A DNA stretch of 64,000 bases from Haemophilus parainfluenzae T3T1 (GCF_000210895.1 NC_015964.1:496001-560000); one strand, 5' to 3'; positions 52,459 to 62,299 are shown, counted from the first letter of the stretch. Program-made: numbers and translations. The notes: generated by a model not told the origin, from the letters alone.

Positions 52459-53550
52459 ATGCAACTACCCATTTCCCAATATACCGAACTCCTGCAAAAA
52501 AAGACTGAAAAACTGACCGCACTTTTGCAGCCCTTTAACGCCCCAGAAATAGCCGTGTTTGATTCGCCGACTAGTCATTATCGGATGCGTGCAGAATTTC
52601 GTATTTGGCATGATAAAGGCGATTTTTATCACATCATGTTTGATCAAACCACCTTGCAACGTTATCGAGTGGATGAGTTCCCGATTGCCAGCGAGCTGAT
52701 CAATCGCATGATGAAAGCCTTACTGCCATTATTAAAAACGCAGGAAGTATTACATAAAAAACTGTTTCAAATTGATTATTTGAGCACACTCAGCAATAAG
52801 ATCATTGTAAGCCTACTTTACCACAAGCAACTCACGGAAGAATGGCAAAGCGCTGCAGCAAACCTAAAAGGTGAATTACAACAACTTGGTTTTGATGTGC
52901 AGTTGATTGGTCGAGCGAGTAAACAAAAAATCTGTTTAGAACAAGATTTTGTTGATGAAGTATTACCGGTAAAAGGGCGTAATTATGTTTATCGCCAAGT
53001 GGAAAACAGCTTTACCCAGCCTAATGCAGCTGTAAATTGTAAGATGTTGGAATGGGCGATTGATTGCACTCAAGGTTCGCAAGGGGATTTATTGGAGCTG
53101 TATTGTGGTAACGGAAATTTCTCTATCGCCCTTGCACAAAACTTCCGTAAAGTGCTTGCTACCGAAATTGCCAAGCCATCAGTGGCTGCCGCACAATTTA
53201 ATATTGCGGAAAATGGTATAGATAATTTGCAAATTATCCGTATGTCGGCAGAAGAATTTACCCAAGCAATGAATGGCGTACGTGAATTTAATCGCTTAAA
53301 AGGCATTGATTTAAAAACCTATCAATGCAATACGATTTTTGTTGATCCACCACGAGCAGGGCTTGACCCTGACACGGTAAAACTGGTGCAGAATTACGAT
53401 CGTATTTTGTATATTTCCTGCAATCCACATACCCTTTGCGAGAACTTGCAGACCCTAAGCCAAACCCACCGCATTGAAAAAGCGGCGCTGTTTGATCAAT
53501 TCCCTTACACAGATCATATGGAAAGCGGCGTATGGCTGGTGAGAAAATAA
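52459..53550 (+). CDS. trmA: tRNA (uracil-5-)-methyltransferase TrmA
   Basis: Makes m5U54 in the T loop of tRNA from SAM, 363 residues. Landmarks are the SAM motif [18 protein letters not shown], the [17 protein letters not shown] stretch, and the catalytic Cys in [16 protein letters not shown], with Glu in DHMESGVWL at the C terminus. No strong ribosome binding site precedes the ATG. An uptake word lies in codons 17-20. The stop lies inside rsmJ (19-bp overlap). Confidence 0.96.
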   Translation: MQLPISQYTELLQKKTEKLTALLQPFNAPEIAVFDSPTSHYRMRAEFRIWHDKGDFYHIMFDQTTLQRYRVDEFPIASELINRMMKALLPLLKTQEVLHKKLFQIDYLSTLSNKIIVSLLYHKQLTEEWQSAAANLKGELQQLGFDVQLIGRASKQKICLEQDFVDEVLPVKGRNYVYRQVENSFTQPNAAVNCKMLEWAIDCTQGSQGDLLELYCGNGNFSIALAQNFRKVLATEIAKPSVAAAQFNIAENGIDNLQIIRMSAEEFTQAMNGVREFNRLKGIDLKTYQCNTIFVDPPRAGLDPDTVKLVQNYDRILYISCNPHTLCENLQTLSQTHRIEKAALFDQFPYTDHMESGVWLVRK

Positions 53551-54299
53551 AAATTCAACTGTTTGCCGAAGTAGGAACATTGTCAGAATTGACCGCACTT
53601 TGTTCCCCTTTTGGTATCGAGCATTGTACTGAAAGCCCGCTTGCATTGGTGCGAACCGAAACCCACCTTGCCCTACGTAAACTGGATGAACCCAAGTTGG
53701 GCGATGTCTTTGTAAATTTCGTAGCCGGCGCAATGGCTCATCGTCGTAAATTTGGCGGTGGACGTGGCGAAGCTGTTGCCAAAGCTGTAGGCATCAAGGG
53801 CTCAGAATTGCCTTCCGTGATTGATGCTACAGCCGGGCTTGGTCGAGATGCCTTTGTTTTAGCTTCTATCGGTTGCCAAGTGCGTTTAGTGGAACGCCAT
53901 CCCGTGGTGTATTTGCTATTGCAGGATGGACTCAACCGCGCCTATCAAGATGCAGAAATAGGCGAAATGATGCAACAAAATATGCAATTATTGGGCGTTC
54001 ATCATATTGCCGAACTCAATCCAAAAACAGAGAGTGCCGATGTGGTGTATTTGGATCCAATGTATCCGCACAAGCAAAAATCTGCCTTAGTTAAAAAAGA
54101 AATGCGCTTATTCCAACATTTAGTTGGTGCCGATTTGGATGCCGATGAGCTCTTGACACCTGCGTTACAATTAGCTCGTAAACGCGTGGTGGTAAAACGT
54201 CCTGATTATGCGGAATTTTTAGCGCAAAAAGCGCCCCATGTCAGTCGTGAAACCAAAAACCACCGCTTTGATATTTATATGGGAGAAGCACAATGCTAA
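53532..54299 (+). CDS. rsmJ: 16S rRNA (guanine1516-N2)-methyltransferase RsmJ
   Basis: Methylates G1516 of 16S rRNA, 255 residues. The family segments [47 protein letters not shown] (SAM motif), [18 protein letters not shown] and [23 protein letters not shown] are intact. It starts inside trmA (19-bp overlap) and overlaps rseC by seven bases, so the three genes are translationally linked. Confidence 0.95.
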   Translation: MAGEKIKIQLFAEVGTLSELTALCSPFGIEHCTESPLALVRTETHLALRKLDEPKLGDVFVNFVAGAMAHRRKFGGGRGEAVAKAVGIKGSELPSVIDATAGLGRDAFVLASIGCQVRLVERHPVVYLLLQDGLNRAYQDAEIGEMMQQNMQLLGVHHIAELNPKTESADVVYLDPMYPHKQKSALVKKEMRLFQHLVGADLDADELLTPALQLARKRVVVKRPDYAEFLAQKAPHVSRETKNHRFDIYMGEAQC

Positions 54300-54733
54300 A
54301 AGAAAGTGCTGTTGTAATGAGCTATGATGCGGAAACAGGTCTTGCTAAAGTGAAATGTCAGTCACAAAGTGCTTGTGGGGCTTGCTCGGCTAGAGAAGCC
54401 TGTGGAACAGCCTCCCTTTCTGAACTCAATGGAAAACGAGGCGAGCATATCTTCACGTTAGAAACAATCACGCCACTGCGCACAGGTCAAATGGTGGAAA
54501 TCGGTCTAGAAGAAAAATCCATGTTATTTTCTGCATTATTAATGTATATCGTGCCACTTTTCACTCTATTGGTTGCAACATTGCTTTCTAACTATATCAG
54601 TGAAAATGAACTCGTCCGTGCGATTTTAATCTTTATTTTGACCGCACTTTCTTTTTTGATGGTTAAGCGTTATACCAAAAAACTCGGCCAACAAACAGAA
54701 TTTCAGCCTATTTTGTTGAGAGTGTTGTCCTAA
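54293..54733 (+). CDS. rseC: RseC/MucC family membrane protein
   Basis: Inner-membrane protein of 146 residues. An N-terminal Cys-rich cytoplasmic part ([22 protein letters not shown]; four Cys positions) precedes two spans ([21 protein letters not shown] and [18 protein letters not shown]). In E. coli rseC is the fourth gene of the rpoE operon and is tied to SoxR reduction and sigma-E control; here it is coupled to rsmJ, about 24 kb from rpoE-rseAB. Followed by two terminators. Confidence 0.93.
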   Translation: MLKESAVVMSYDAETGLAKVKCQSQSACGACSAREACGTASLSELNGKRGEHIFTLETITPLRTGQMVEIGLEEKSMLFSALLMYIVPLFTLLVATLLSNYISENELVRAILIFILTALSFLMVKRYTKKLGQQTEFQPILLRVLS

Positions 54734-54736
54734 ATA

Positions 54737-54778
54737 AAAAGAGCGGTTGAAAACAAATTAATTTTCAACCGCTCTTTT
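54737..54778. terminator. Bidirectional terminator after rseC
   Basis: AAAAGAGCGGTTGAAAA, an 8-base loop and TTTTCAACCGCTCTTTT form a perfect 17-bp stem built on the variant uptake word AAGAGCGGT. It serves rseC and, from the other side, potE. Confidence 0.92.
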
Positions 54779-54802
54779 ATACTTTAAGTTTATTGCAACT
54801 CG

Positions 54803-54837
54803 AAAGGCCTACATTAAGATGTAGGCTTTTCTTTTTT
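54803..54837 (+). terminator. Second terminator between rseC and potE
   Basis: GCCTACAT, loop TAAG and ATGTAGGC extended by A/T pairs, followed by CTTTTTT. It lies 3 bases from the potE stop. Confidence 0.85.
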
Positions 54838-54839
54838 AA

Positions 54840-56156
54840 TTAAGCTTGAGATTTTTTAAGGTCAAATTTGTAAGAAACAAAACCATACAATGTCCAACCG
54901 ATAAAGGTCACAATTGAACCGTATAACATCGCTTGTTCACCTGCAGCATAAAGTGCATAGATACTATAGACTGAACCAATAAAGGCAACAAGTACAGTTT
55001 TTTTGTATTTTTGGTGAGGAACATTTTCAGTTTTCAACAATACGGCAAGTGCTGCCATTGAGAGCAAGTATGGAATAACGTTCGTTACTACCGCGAGGTC
55101 CACCAACACATTGAATTGTTTATTTAATGATGGGCTGATTGTCATTAATGATAGTAATGTTTGTAACGAAGTGATGGTTACCATACCAACGATTGGTGCA
55201 TCTTTGCTAGTAACTTTTTTGAAGAATGCTGGGAAATAACCTTCTTCCGCTGAAGATTTGAATACTTGAGCGATAGTGAACTGCCAACCTAATAATGAAC
55301 CGAAACAAGACATCACCATTAAGCCCATGATGACTTTACCGATTGTTTCATTAAACATATGAGCAAAGGCTAAACCGAACGGTGCTGTTGAATTAGCAAG
55401 TTCAAGGTTAGGAACAATACCTGCGATAACGTTAGTAGAAACGATATAAATTACCGCTGCACCTAAAGTACCACCAAGTACCGCGATTGGTACGTTTTTC
55501 TCTGGATTTTCAACCGCATCAGAGTTCGCACAAGCAGACTCTAACCCTAAGAATGCCCATAATGTCATTGAAATAGATACACCGATCGCTTCAAAAGTAG
55601 GCACGTTGTGTGGGTTCCAAGAATTTACATACATTGAACCATCAAACCATTTCCAACCGATGATTGAAATACCCACCACAGGAATAATTACACCCCAAAT
55701 GGTGAATGAACTGATGTTACCCGTAATTCTTGCGCCACCGAAGTTAAGAACAGTCGCAAGCCAAAGAGTGAAGATCGTCCATAATGCGATAGAAAGTGGA
55801 GAAAGGGTTGCACCGAGGAACTCAGAACCATAACCAACAGCAGAAATCGCAATCGCAGTATTCGCAATAACTAACGACACACCATAAGTATAGTTCGCCA
55901 TGAAGTTACCAGCTTTACCGAAAGAGTATTCGGCATAGCCACCCATACCACCGGATTTTCTACTAAACATACCGCATTGTGCGAATGCATAAGCTAAGGC
56001 TGTTGAACCAACTGCGGTTACAAGCCAAGAAACGATAGAAATAGTCCCAATTTCGGCTAATTTGGTCGGTAACATAATGATACCAGAACCCATCATATTA
56101 ACCATAGTCAGAATGGTGAGTTGAACCACACCAATTTTATTACTTTTAGCACTCAT
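54840..56156 (-). CDS. potE: Putrescine-ornithine antiporter PotE
   Basis: Twelve-span APC-family exchanger, 438 residues, that releases putrescine made by SpeF and takes up ornithine, helping acid tolerance and proton-motive force. It starts with KIGVVQLTILTMVNMMGSGIIMLPTKLAEIGTISIVSWLVTAVG and has ARITGNISSFTIWGVIIPVVGISIIGWKWF and LWAFLGLESACANSDAVENPEKNVPIAVLGGTLGAA, typical of PotE. It is downstream of speF, with two hairpins in the gap. Confidence 0.95.
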   Translation of the reverse strand: MSAKSNKIGVVQLTILTMVNMMGSGIIMLPTKLAEIGTISIVSWLVTAVGSTALAYAFAQCGMFSRKSGGMGGYAEYSFGKAGNFMANYTYGVSLVIANTAIAISAVGYGSEFLGATLSPLSIALWTIFTLWLATVLNFGGARITGNISSFTIWGVIIPVVGISIIGWKWFDGSMYVNSWNPHNVPTFEAIGVSISMTLWAFLGLESACANSDAVENPEKNVPIAVLGGTLGAAVIYIVSTNVIAGIVPNLELANSTAPFGLAFAHMFNETIGKVIMGLMVMSCFGSLLGWQFTIAQVFKSSAEEGYFPAFFKKVTSKDAPIVGMVTITSLQTLLSLMTISPSLNKQFNVLVDLAVVTNVIPYLLSMAALAVLLKTENVPHQKYKKTVLVAFIGSVYSIYALYAAGEQAMLYGSIVTFIGWTLYGFVSYKFDLKKSQA

Positions 56157-56170
56157 AATTTATACTCCCT

Positions 56171-56210
56171 AAAGTGCGGTCAAAAAATCAGATGTTTTTA
56201 ACCGCACTTT
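56171..56210 (-). terminator. Uptake-word hairpin just upstream of potE
   Basis: AAAGTGCGGT (56171-56180) pairs with ACCGCACTTT (56201-56210), extended by AAAAA/TTTTT past one mismatch. It lies within the speF-potE gap, 15 bases before the potE ATG, and may attenuate potE. Confidence 0.65.
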
Positions 56211-56228
56211 TTTTGTTTGTGCCGAGAG

Positions 56229-56253
56229 GGTTATGAGGAAAAACCTCATAACC
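56229..56253 (-). other. Hairpin directly after the speF stop codon
   Basis: GGTTATGAGG, loop AAAAA and CCTCATAACC form a perfect 10-bp stem starting nine bases after the speF stop. It has no U-run and may protect the speF mRNA end after processing. Confidence 0.6.
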
Positions 56254-56261
56254 ACACTTTA

Positions 56262-58424
56262 TTAATAGTCAGTTAAAACATAGCCATATGCACGAGTACG
56301 TCCATCAGGGTCTTTTTGTAAGTAAACCCCTTGGATTTCAGGTGCGAAACCAGGTAATGTGTTGATACCTTCTTCTAATGCGAGGAAGTATTTTTGTGCA
56401 GTCGGACTCCATCTTTCCCCTGGAACCACACATAACACACCTGGAGGATAAGGTAATGCACCTTCCGCAGCTACGCGACCAACAATGTCAGTTAATGCAA
56501 CAAGTTCAACTTTGTTACGAACGAATTCAATATTCGCATCGTGTGGATTTAACGCATATTCCGGTAATGTTGCTTTGCGGAATAGGTCTTTTTGAAGTTG
56601 TTTTACATTGCGGCTTACATAAAGGTCATGCATTTCTTGGCATAATTGACGGATTGTGTAGCCTTTGTAGCGGTCTTCGTTGTTTTTGTACACGGTTGGC
56701 AATACATCTTTTAATAAAGAGTTTTGTTTAATGTGTTTTTCGAACAAGGCGATTTGAGCGACCAATGTTTGCATTTTGGTAAGAGTTTCTGCCGGAGTGA
56801 GCAAGAATAAGATAGAGTTCAAGTCACATTTTTCCGGAATAATACCGTTTTCACGTAAGTAGTTTGCAAGAATGGTTGCTGGAATACCGAAGTCTTCATA
56901 TTCACCATTTTCTAAGCTGATACCTGGAGTGGTAAGTAAGAATTTACATGGGTCAACGAAGTATTGTTCATCCGCATAGCCTTCAAATTTATGCCATGTA
57001 TCAGTTGGGTGGAATTTGAAGAATTCGAGGTTGGTTGCGATTTCTTCTGTGTCATAATCTTGCCATTTTTTACCTTTCACTGTTGTAGGGATGAATGGAC
57101 GGATTAAATCACAGTGATTCAACACTAATTTACGTGCTTCGATACCCACTTTCACACATTCATGCCATAAGCGAAGACCTGCTTCACTACCTTGGATTTT
57201 CGCGTTCACATCTAATGTTGCAAACAATGGATAGAACGGACTGGTTGAAGCATGTAACATGAAGGCGTTATTGAAACGTTTATGGTTTACATAACGATCT
57301 TGACCTTTGATATGTTTATCTTTTTTATGGATTTGTGAAGCTTGTGAGAAACCAGCTTGTTGTTTGTGAACAGATTGTGTCACTAAAATACCAGGGTCAT
57401 TTTCATTTAATTCAAGCAATAATGGAGAGCAATCTTTCATCATTGGAATAAACTGTTCATAACCTACCCATGCAGAGTCGAATAAGATGTAATCACAAAG
57501 GTGACCGATTTTATCCACAACTTGGCGTGCGTTATAAATCGTACCGTCATAAGTACCTAATTGGATAACTGCTAAACGGAACGGACGTTTTTGGTTTAAT
57601 TTTTCAGGTGCCACTTCTTTGATTAATGATTTTAAGTAATCTTCTTCAAAACAGTGACTATCAATACCACCGATGAAACCAAATGGGTTACGTGCAGTTT
57701 CCAAGTAAATTGGCGTTGCACCTGCTTGAATTAACGCACCGTGGTGGTTTGATTTGTGGTTGTTACGGTCAAATAATACTAAATCGCCTGGAGAAAGCAC
57801 TGCGTTTAATGCTACTTTGTTTGCAGATGAAGTACCGTTTAATACGAAGTAGGTTTTATCTGCATTGAATACTTGAGCGGCATATTTTTGTGCATCACAA
57901 GCTGCACCTTCATGAATTAACAAGTCACCTAATTTGACGTCCGCATTACAAATATCAGAACGGAAAATATTTTCACCAAAGAAATCGTAAAGGAAACGAC
58001 CTGCTGGGTGTTTACGGTAATATTGACCACCTTGATGTCCTGGACAGTCAAAAGCGATATTACCCATTTCCACATATTCACTTAACATTTTGAAGAATGG
58101 AGGTAACATTTTTTCTTCATAAAGTTTCGCTGCAGTTTCGATTTGACGGCTATAAAGTTTGATGTCATAACCGTTTAAATCTTGGATATGATAAATAGAA
58201 TCATAGAATTTTGGATCCACTTGTTGTTCTTCTGTTTGAACAACGAATACTGGAACGCCGAATTTTGTTGCTTGAATTCGACCGAGGTATTCTCCTACAT
58301 CACCTGAACTTAATACGATAGCCGCAACATCTGTAAAGTCTGTTTTGGCAATCTCAACTAATTCTCTATTTGTAGAGAAATATTGTTCAACTTTTGGACT
58401 ATATGCAATTTTTAAGTTTGGCAT
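56262..58424 (-). CDS. speF: Inducible ornithine decarboxylase SpeF
   Basis: PLP enzyme of 720 residues converting ornithine to putrescine and consuming a proton. The N-terminal wing (KIAYSPKVEQYFSTNRELVEI) precedes the catalytic domain with FDCPGHQGGQYYRKHPAGRFLYDFFGENIFRSD, LNGTSSANKVALNAVL, LFDSAWVGYEQF and the PLP lysine in ILVTQSVHKQQAGFSQASQIHKKD. The size is that of the inducible SpeF rather than a short constitutive form; its leader peptide gene speFL and potE also point to SpeF. It lies 250 bases after speFL. Confidence 0.96.
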   Translation of the reverse strand: MPNLKIAYSPKVEQYFSTNRELVEIAKTDFTDVAAIVLSSGDVGEYLGRIQATKFGVPVFVVQTEEQQVDPKFYDSIYHIQDLNGYDIKLYSRQIETAAKLYEEKMLPPFFKMLSEYVEMGNIAFDCPGHQGGQYYRKHPAGRFLYDFFGENIFRSDICNADVKLGDLLIHEGAACDAQKYAAQVFNADKTYFVLNGTSSANKVALNAVLSPGDLVLFDRNNHKSNHHGALIQAGATPIYLETARNPFGFIGGIDSHCFEEDYLKSLIKEVAPEKLNQKRPFRLAVIQLGTYDGTIYNARQVVDKIGHLCDYILFDSAWVGYEQFIPMMKDCSPLLLELNENDPGILVTQSVHKQQAGFSQASQIHKKDKHIKGQDRYVNHKRFNNAFMLHASTSPFYPLFATLDVNAKIQGSEAGLRLWHECVKVGIEARKLVLNHCDLIRPFIPTTVKGKKWQDYDTEEIATNLEFFKFHPTDTWHKFEGYADEQYFVDPCKFLLTTPGISLENGEYEDFGIPATILANYLRENGIIPEKCDLNSILFLLTPAETLTKMQTLVAQIALFEKHIKQNSLLKDVLPTVYKNNEDRYKGYTIRQLCQEMHDLYVSRNVKQLQKDLFRKATLPEYALNPHDANIEFVRNKVELVALTDIVGRVAAEGALPYPPGVLCVVPGERWSPTAQKYFLALEEGINTLPGFAPEIQGVYLQKDPDGRTRAYGYVLTDY

Positions 58425-58647
58425 AATAAACTCCTTTATTTATTTTTGACGTAAAGTTACCCTGCATTATTAATTTTAATAACGCAATAGATTTATTTAG
58501 AATAAAACAACCCTCTCTAGATTTTAATAAAAAAAACTAAAGTAAGAATTTATTTATTTTAAATTAAATAAGATTAAGTTAATTTCACAAAATATTTTTT
58601 ACCTGTCCTAGACAATGTAAAAATATTCAGAAATTAATCTGTGGAGA

Positions 58648-58682
58648 CTCTCTAAACAGAGAGAACAACTCTGTTTAGAGAG
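58648..58682 (-). promoter_or_regulatory. 14-bp hairpin overlapping the speFL stop codon
   Basis: CTCTCTAAACAGAG (58648-58661) is the exact reverse complement of CTCTGTTTAGAGAG (58669-58682), with a 7-base loop. In the mRNA the 5' arm contains the last codons and the TAA (58677-58675) of speFL. A ribosome stalled at that stop would open the stem. No U-run follows, so it is more likely a switch or Rho-related structure than an intrinsic terminator. Confidence 0.75.
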
Positions 58683-58782
58683 CCGTGTTGGATGGTTTAT
58701 TTTGAGAAGCAAATACTGAATATGAGAAGCAAGAGCGATGCGATGGCATCATAATATGGCGTGTACGACGGATGTGCGCCAT
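58675..58782 (-). CDS. speFL: Ornithine-sensing arrest leader peptide SpeFL
   Basis: A 35-residue leader peptide. MAHIRRTRHIMMPSHRSCF matches E. coli SpeFL (MPHIRRTTHIMKFAHRNSF) at the sensor core. There, ornithine bound in the ribosome tunnel stalls the ribosome at the stop codon and prevents Rho termination before speF. Compared with E. coli, this version is shorter at the front and has about eight extra residues after the aligned C terminus (NKPSNTAL). AAAAGG precedes ATG 58782; an upstream in-frame ATG at 58869, with GAGGAAA before it, would give a 64-residue form. Confidence 0.85.
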   Translation of the reverse strand: MAHIRRTRHIMMPSHRSCFSYSVFASQNKPSNTAL

Positions 58783-59082
58783 CAAAGAACGACCTTTTAT
58801 CGGATTAAACCGTAAAAGTCTCAATACTTTCGTATGGACGTATCTGTGTATATATGTACGAAGTAGCATAGAAAAATTTCCTCTTTCTATCTAAACTAAC
58901 CTTAGTTGGGTATATTCTCTGCTTGTGTAAATGTCATGTCAATAATATTTTTCAAAAAATGTGATCATTATCAAAAAATAAATTTAATTTTTCACATAAA
59001 AAAATAAAACCACAAGAAGTATGGAAATAAATTATTCTTAAAATAGATGATTAATAAATGTACTCATTTATCGAGATCTTCC
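58783..59082 (-). promoter_or_regulatory. speFL leader and promoter region, gene-free apart from a possible extension
   Basis: This 300-base stretch holds the region upstream of speFL. The in-frame ATG at 58869 lies in it. At 58961-58974 GTGAT-CATT-ATCAA (plus strand) fits the FNR consensus TTGAT-N4-ATCAA at nine of ten bases, and TGTGATCATTATCAAA fits CRP similarly, about 180 bases before speFL. The rest is very AT-rich. No terminator for argF on the upstream side was recognised. Confidence 0.45.
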
Positions 59083-60087
59083 CTAAGCCAAACTCGCTAC
59101 CATGACTGCTTTAATCGTATGCATACGGTTTTCTGCTTGATCAAATGCAATATTCATCGGCGATTCAAACACCTCTTCAGTCACTTCAATGCCGTTTGCT
59201 AATTCAGGATACTTTTCAGCAATTTGGCGACCCACTTTCGTTTCACTATTATGGAATGCAGGTAAACAGTGCATGAATTTTACTTTTGGATTACCCGTAC
59301 GCTTCATGAGTTCAGGCGTTACTTGATAAGGAAGCAATAACTTAATGCGTTCTGCCCAAGCGTCTAATGGTTCGCCCATTGAAACCCAAACATCAGTATG
59401 CACAAAATCGGCACCTTTTACTGCTTTATCAATATCTTCAGTTACGGTAAGGCATGCACCACTTTCTTTAGCAAAACCTTCACACATCTCAACAAAACCG
59501 GCTTCTGGTAATAAAGCTTTGGGACCGCAAATACGCACATCCATCCCTAGTTTTGATCCAATTAGTAAAAGAGAATTCCCCATGTTATTACGTGCATCAC
59601 CAATATACACATAACTAATTTGACGAAGTGGCTTGTCACAATGTTCAATCATCGTAAGAACATCCGCGAGCATTTGTGTAGGATGAAACTCATCCGTTAA
59701 ACCATTAAACACCGGCACACCTGCATAATCCGCAAGTTCTTGCACGGTACTTTGTTTAAAGCCCCGATATTCAATCGCATCATACATTCTCCCAAGAACT
59801 CGAGCTGTATCCTTCATGCTTTCTTTATGTCCAATCTGAGAGGAGTTTGGATCAATGTAAGTCACTCTAGCACCTTGATCATAAGCAGCGACTTCAAAAG
59901 CACAACGAGTACGAGTTGAGGTTTTTTCAAAAATAAGTGCAATATTTTTACCTTTAAGTTGTTGCTGCTCTGTTCCTGCATATTTAGCACGTTTCAAATC
60001 ACGTGATAAATCTAACAAATAATTAATTTCGCGTTCTGAATGATGAACAAGACTCAATAAGTGTCTATTTTTAAGATTAAAAGCCAT
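59083..60087 (-). CDS. argF: Ornithine carbamoyltransferase
   Basis: Makes citrulline from ornithine and carbamoyl phosphate (or the reverse in the arginine deiminase pathway, where it is called ArcB). The 334 residues match E. coli ArgF/ArgI length. Carbamoyl phosphate loop is [25 protein letters not shown]; ornithine and catalytic motif HCLPAFH is in [18 protein letters not shown], and DVWVSMGEP is present. ATG 60087 follows AAGGAGAGC; the open frame starts nine codons earlier. Anabolic versus catabolic role cannot be told from sequence. It lies upstream of speFL on the same strand, competing with SpeF for ornithine. Confidence 0.95.
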   Translation of the reverse strand: MAFNLKNRHLLSLVHHSEREINYLLDLSRDLKRAKYAGTEQQQLKGKNIALIFEKTSTRTRCAFEVAAYDQGARVTYIDPNSSQIGHKESMKDTARVLGRMYDAIEYRGFKQSTVQELADYAGVPVFNGLTDEFHPTQMLADVLTMIEHCDKPLRQISYVYIGDARNNMGNSLLLIGSKLGMDVRICGPKALLPEAGFVEMCEGFAKESGACLTVTEDIDKAVKGADFVHTDVWVSMGEPLDAWAERIKLLLPYQVTPELMKRTGNPKVKFMHCLPAFHNSETKVGRQIAEKYPELANGIEVTEEVFESPMNIAFDQAENRMHTIKAVMVASLA

Positions 60088-60218
60088 AGCGCTCTCCTTA
60101 TCGGATGCCATCAATAAATGCGGGCTACCTTACTGTGAATAACTTAATTTTTAGCGGATTGGATGTTCTATTTTTGTCCCAAACGTGAAGTTTTGCAACC
60201 AAATTCAATCCCTTATTT

Positions 60219-60234
60219 TGTGATGCATATCACA
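60219..60234 (+). promoter_or_regulatory. Consensus CRP site upstream of cpdB
   Basis: TGTGA-TGCATA-TCACA is a perfect CRP half-site pair, centred about 94 bases before the cpdB ATG. It suggests cAMP-CRP control of periplasmic nucleotide scavenging. Confidence 0.85.
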
Positions 60235-60319
60235 CTTCATTTCATAACTTTATATTGCGCTTTCTTTATATATAAAAGAGCTTTAAAATCTTGCCGATTC
60301 TTACATAACAGGAGCTCAT

Positions 60320-62293
60320 ATGATCAACAGAAGAGATTTCATCCAACTTGGCGCAAGCAGTATTTTAGCGTTAAGTACTAGCCGTTTTGCTTTTGCGAAA
60401 AGCGATACACAAGTCGATTTACGTATTGTGGCAACGACCGATATTCACAGTTTTTTGACTGACTTCGATTACTACAAAGATGCACCTACTGAGAAATTCG
60501 GTTTTACCCGTGCAGCAAGCTTGATTCGTCAAGCACGTCAAGAGGTGAAAAACAGCGTTTTAGTTGATAACGGTGACTTAATTCAAGGTAACCCAATTGC
60601 TGACTATCAAGCAGCTAAAGGTTATAAAGAAGGCAAATCAAACCCAGCCGTAGATTGTTTAAATGCAATGCACTATGAAGTAGGGACATTAGGTAACCAC
60701 GAGTTTAACTATGGCTTAGATTATTTAGCCGATGCGATTAAACAAGCGAAATTCCCTATCATCAATGCTAACGTAGTGAAAGTCGGTACTGAAGAGCCCT
60801 ATTTCACGCCTTATGTAATCCAAACAAAAGAAGTGGTCGATAGCCAAGGTAAAACGCATAAACTAAACATCGGTTATATCGGTTTTGTACCTCCACAAAT
60901 TATGGTGTGGGATAAAGCAAATTTACAAGGCAAAGTTGAAACTCGCGATATCGTGAAAACCGCACAAAAATATGTGCCAGAAATGAAACAAAAAGGCGCA
61001 GATATTATTGTGGCACTTGCACACACTGGCCCATCTGATGAGCCATATCAAGAAGGTGCAGAAAACTCTGCATTCTACCTTGCTGATGTACCACACATTG
61101 ATGCGATTGTTTTCGGTCACTCTCACCGTTTATTCCCAAATAAAGAGTTTGCAAAATCACCAAATGCGGATATTGCTAAAGGTACTGTGAAAGGCGTGCC
61201 TGAAAGTATGGCAGGCTACTGGGCAAACAACATCAGTGTAATCGACTTAACCCTTGCTCAACACAACGGCAAATGGTTAGTAGCTGATGGTAAAGCGGTA
61301 CTTCGTCCAATTTATGATGCCGAAAACAAAAAAGCAACCACAGAAAGTGATGCAGAATTGACCGCACTTTTAAAACCTGTGCATGAAGCCACCCGTGAAT
61401 TCGTAGCACAACCAATCGGTAAAGCGACCGATAACATGTACAGCTACTTAGCCCTAGTGCAAGATGACCCAACCATTCAAATTGTAAACCAAGCACAAAA
61501 AGCTTACGTTGAAAAAGTGGCACCAAGTGTTGCAGCAATGGCAGGCTTACCAATTTTAAGTGCGGGCGCACCGTTTAAAGCAGGCGGACGTAAAAATGAC
61601 CCTACTGGCTATACAGAGGTGAACAAAGGTGAATTAACCTTCCGTAACGCAGCAGACTTATACCTCTATCCAAATACCTTAGTTGTGGTCAAAGCAACCG
61701 GTGAAGAATTGAAAGAATGGTTAGAATGTAGCGCAGGTATGTTTAAACAAATCGATCCAACAAGTGACAAACCACAATCGTTACTTGATTGGGACGGTTT
61801 CCGTACTTATAACTACGATGTGATTGACGGCGTAAATTATGAATTCGACCTGACTCAACCACCGCGTTATGACGGCGAATGTAAATTGATTAACCCGAAC
61901 TCACATCGTGTAGTGAATTTAACTTACCAAGGTAAACCGGTTGATCCAAAAGCAGAATTCTTAATTGCGACTAACAACTATCGTGCTTACGGTAATAAAT
62001 TCCCAGGCACTGGCGATGCGCATATCGTTTACGCTTCTCCTGATGAAAACCGTCAAATTCTTGCGGATTACATCAAAGCAGAAAGCGAGAAAAATGGCCA
62101 TGTAAACCCAAGTGCGGATAAAAACTGGCGTTTTGCACCGATTAAAGGTAACGATAAATTAGACGTGCGTTTTGAAACCTCGCCAAGCGAACAAGCCGCG
62201 AAATTTATTCAAGACAATGCTCAATATCCAATGAAGAAAGTCGGCACCGATGAAGTTGGCTTTGCGGTATATCAAATCGATTTATCGAAATAA
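60320..62293 (+). CDS. cpdB: 2',3'-cyclic-nucleotide 2'-phosphodiesterase/3'-nucleotidase CpdB
   Basis: Periplasmic bifunctional nucleotidase of 657 residues. The metallophosphatase domain shows [39 protein letters not shown] and FGHSHRLFP; the C-terminal 5'-nucleotidase domain has [15 protein letters not shown] and [27 protein letters not shown]. The leader starts [25 protein letters not shown], with the twin-arginine pattern R-R-D-F-I, so Tat export is likely; E. coli CpdB uses Sec. GGAGCTC precedes the ATG. Single gene with its own CRP site. Confidence 0.95.
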   Translation: MINRRDFIQLGASSILALSTSRFAFAKSDTQVDLRIVATTDIHSFLTDFDYYKDAPTEKFGFTRAASLIRQARQEVKNSVLVDNGDLIQGNPIADYQAAKGYKEGKSNPAVDCLNAMHYEVGTLGNHEFNYGLDYLADAIKQAKFPIINANVVKVGTEEPYFTPYVIQTKEVVDSQGKTHKLNIGYIGFVPPQIMVWDKANLQGKVETRDIVKTAQKYVPEMKQKGADIIVALAHTGPSDEPYQEGAENSAFYLADVPHIDAIVFGHSHRLFPNKEFAKSPNADIAKGTVKGVPESMAGYWANNISVIDLTLAQHNGKWLVADGKAVLRPIYDAENKKATTESDAELTALLKPVHEATREFVAQPIGKATDNMYSYLALVQDDPTIQIVNQAQKAYVEKVAPSVAAMAGLPILSAGAPFKAGGRKNDPTGYTEVNKGELTFRNAADLYLYPNTLVVVKATGEELKEWLECSAGMFKQIDPTSDKPQSLLDWDGFRTYNYDVIDGVNYEFDLTQPPRYDGECKLINPNSHRVVNLTYQGKPVDPKAEFLIATNNYRAYGNKFPGTGDAHIVYASPDENRQILADYIKAESEKNGHVNPSADKNWRFAPIKGNDKLDVRFETSPSEQAAKFIQDNAQYPMKKVGTDEVGFAVYQIDLSK

Positions 62294-62299
62294 CAAAAA

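Noticed and set aside
58783-59082. tRNA or small RNA gene in the 300-base gap between argF and speFL
   Set aside because: No cloverleaf, TTC-loop sequence or CCA end was visible; only AT-rich DNA and FNR/CRP-like boxes.
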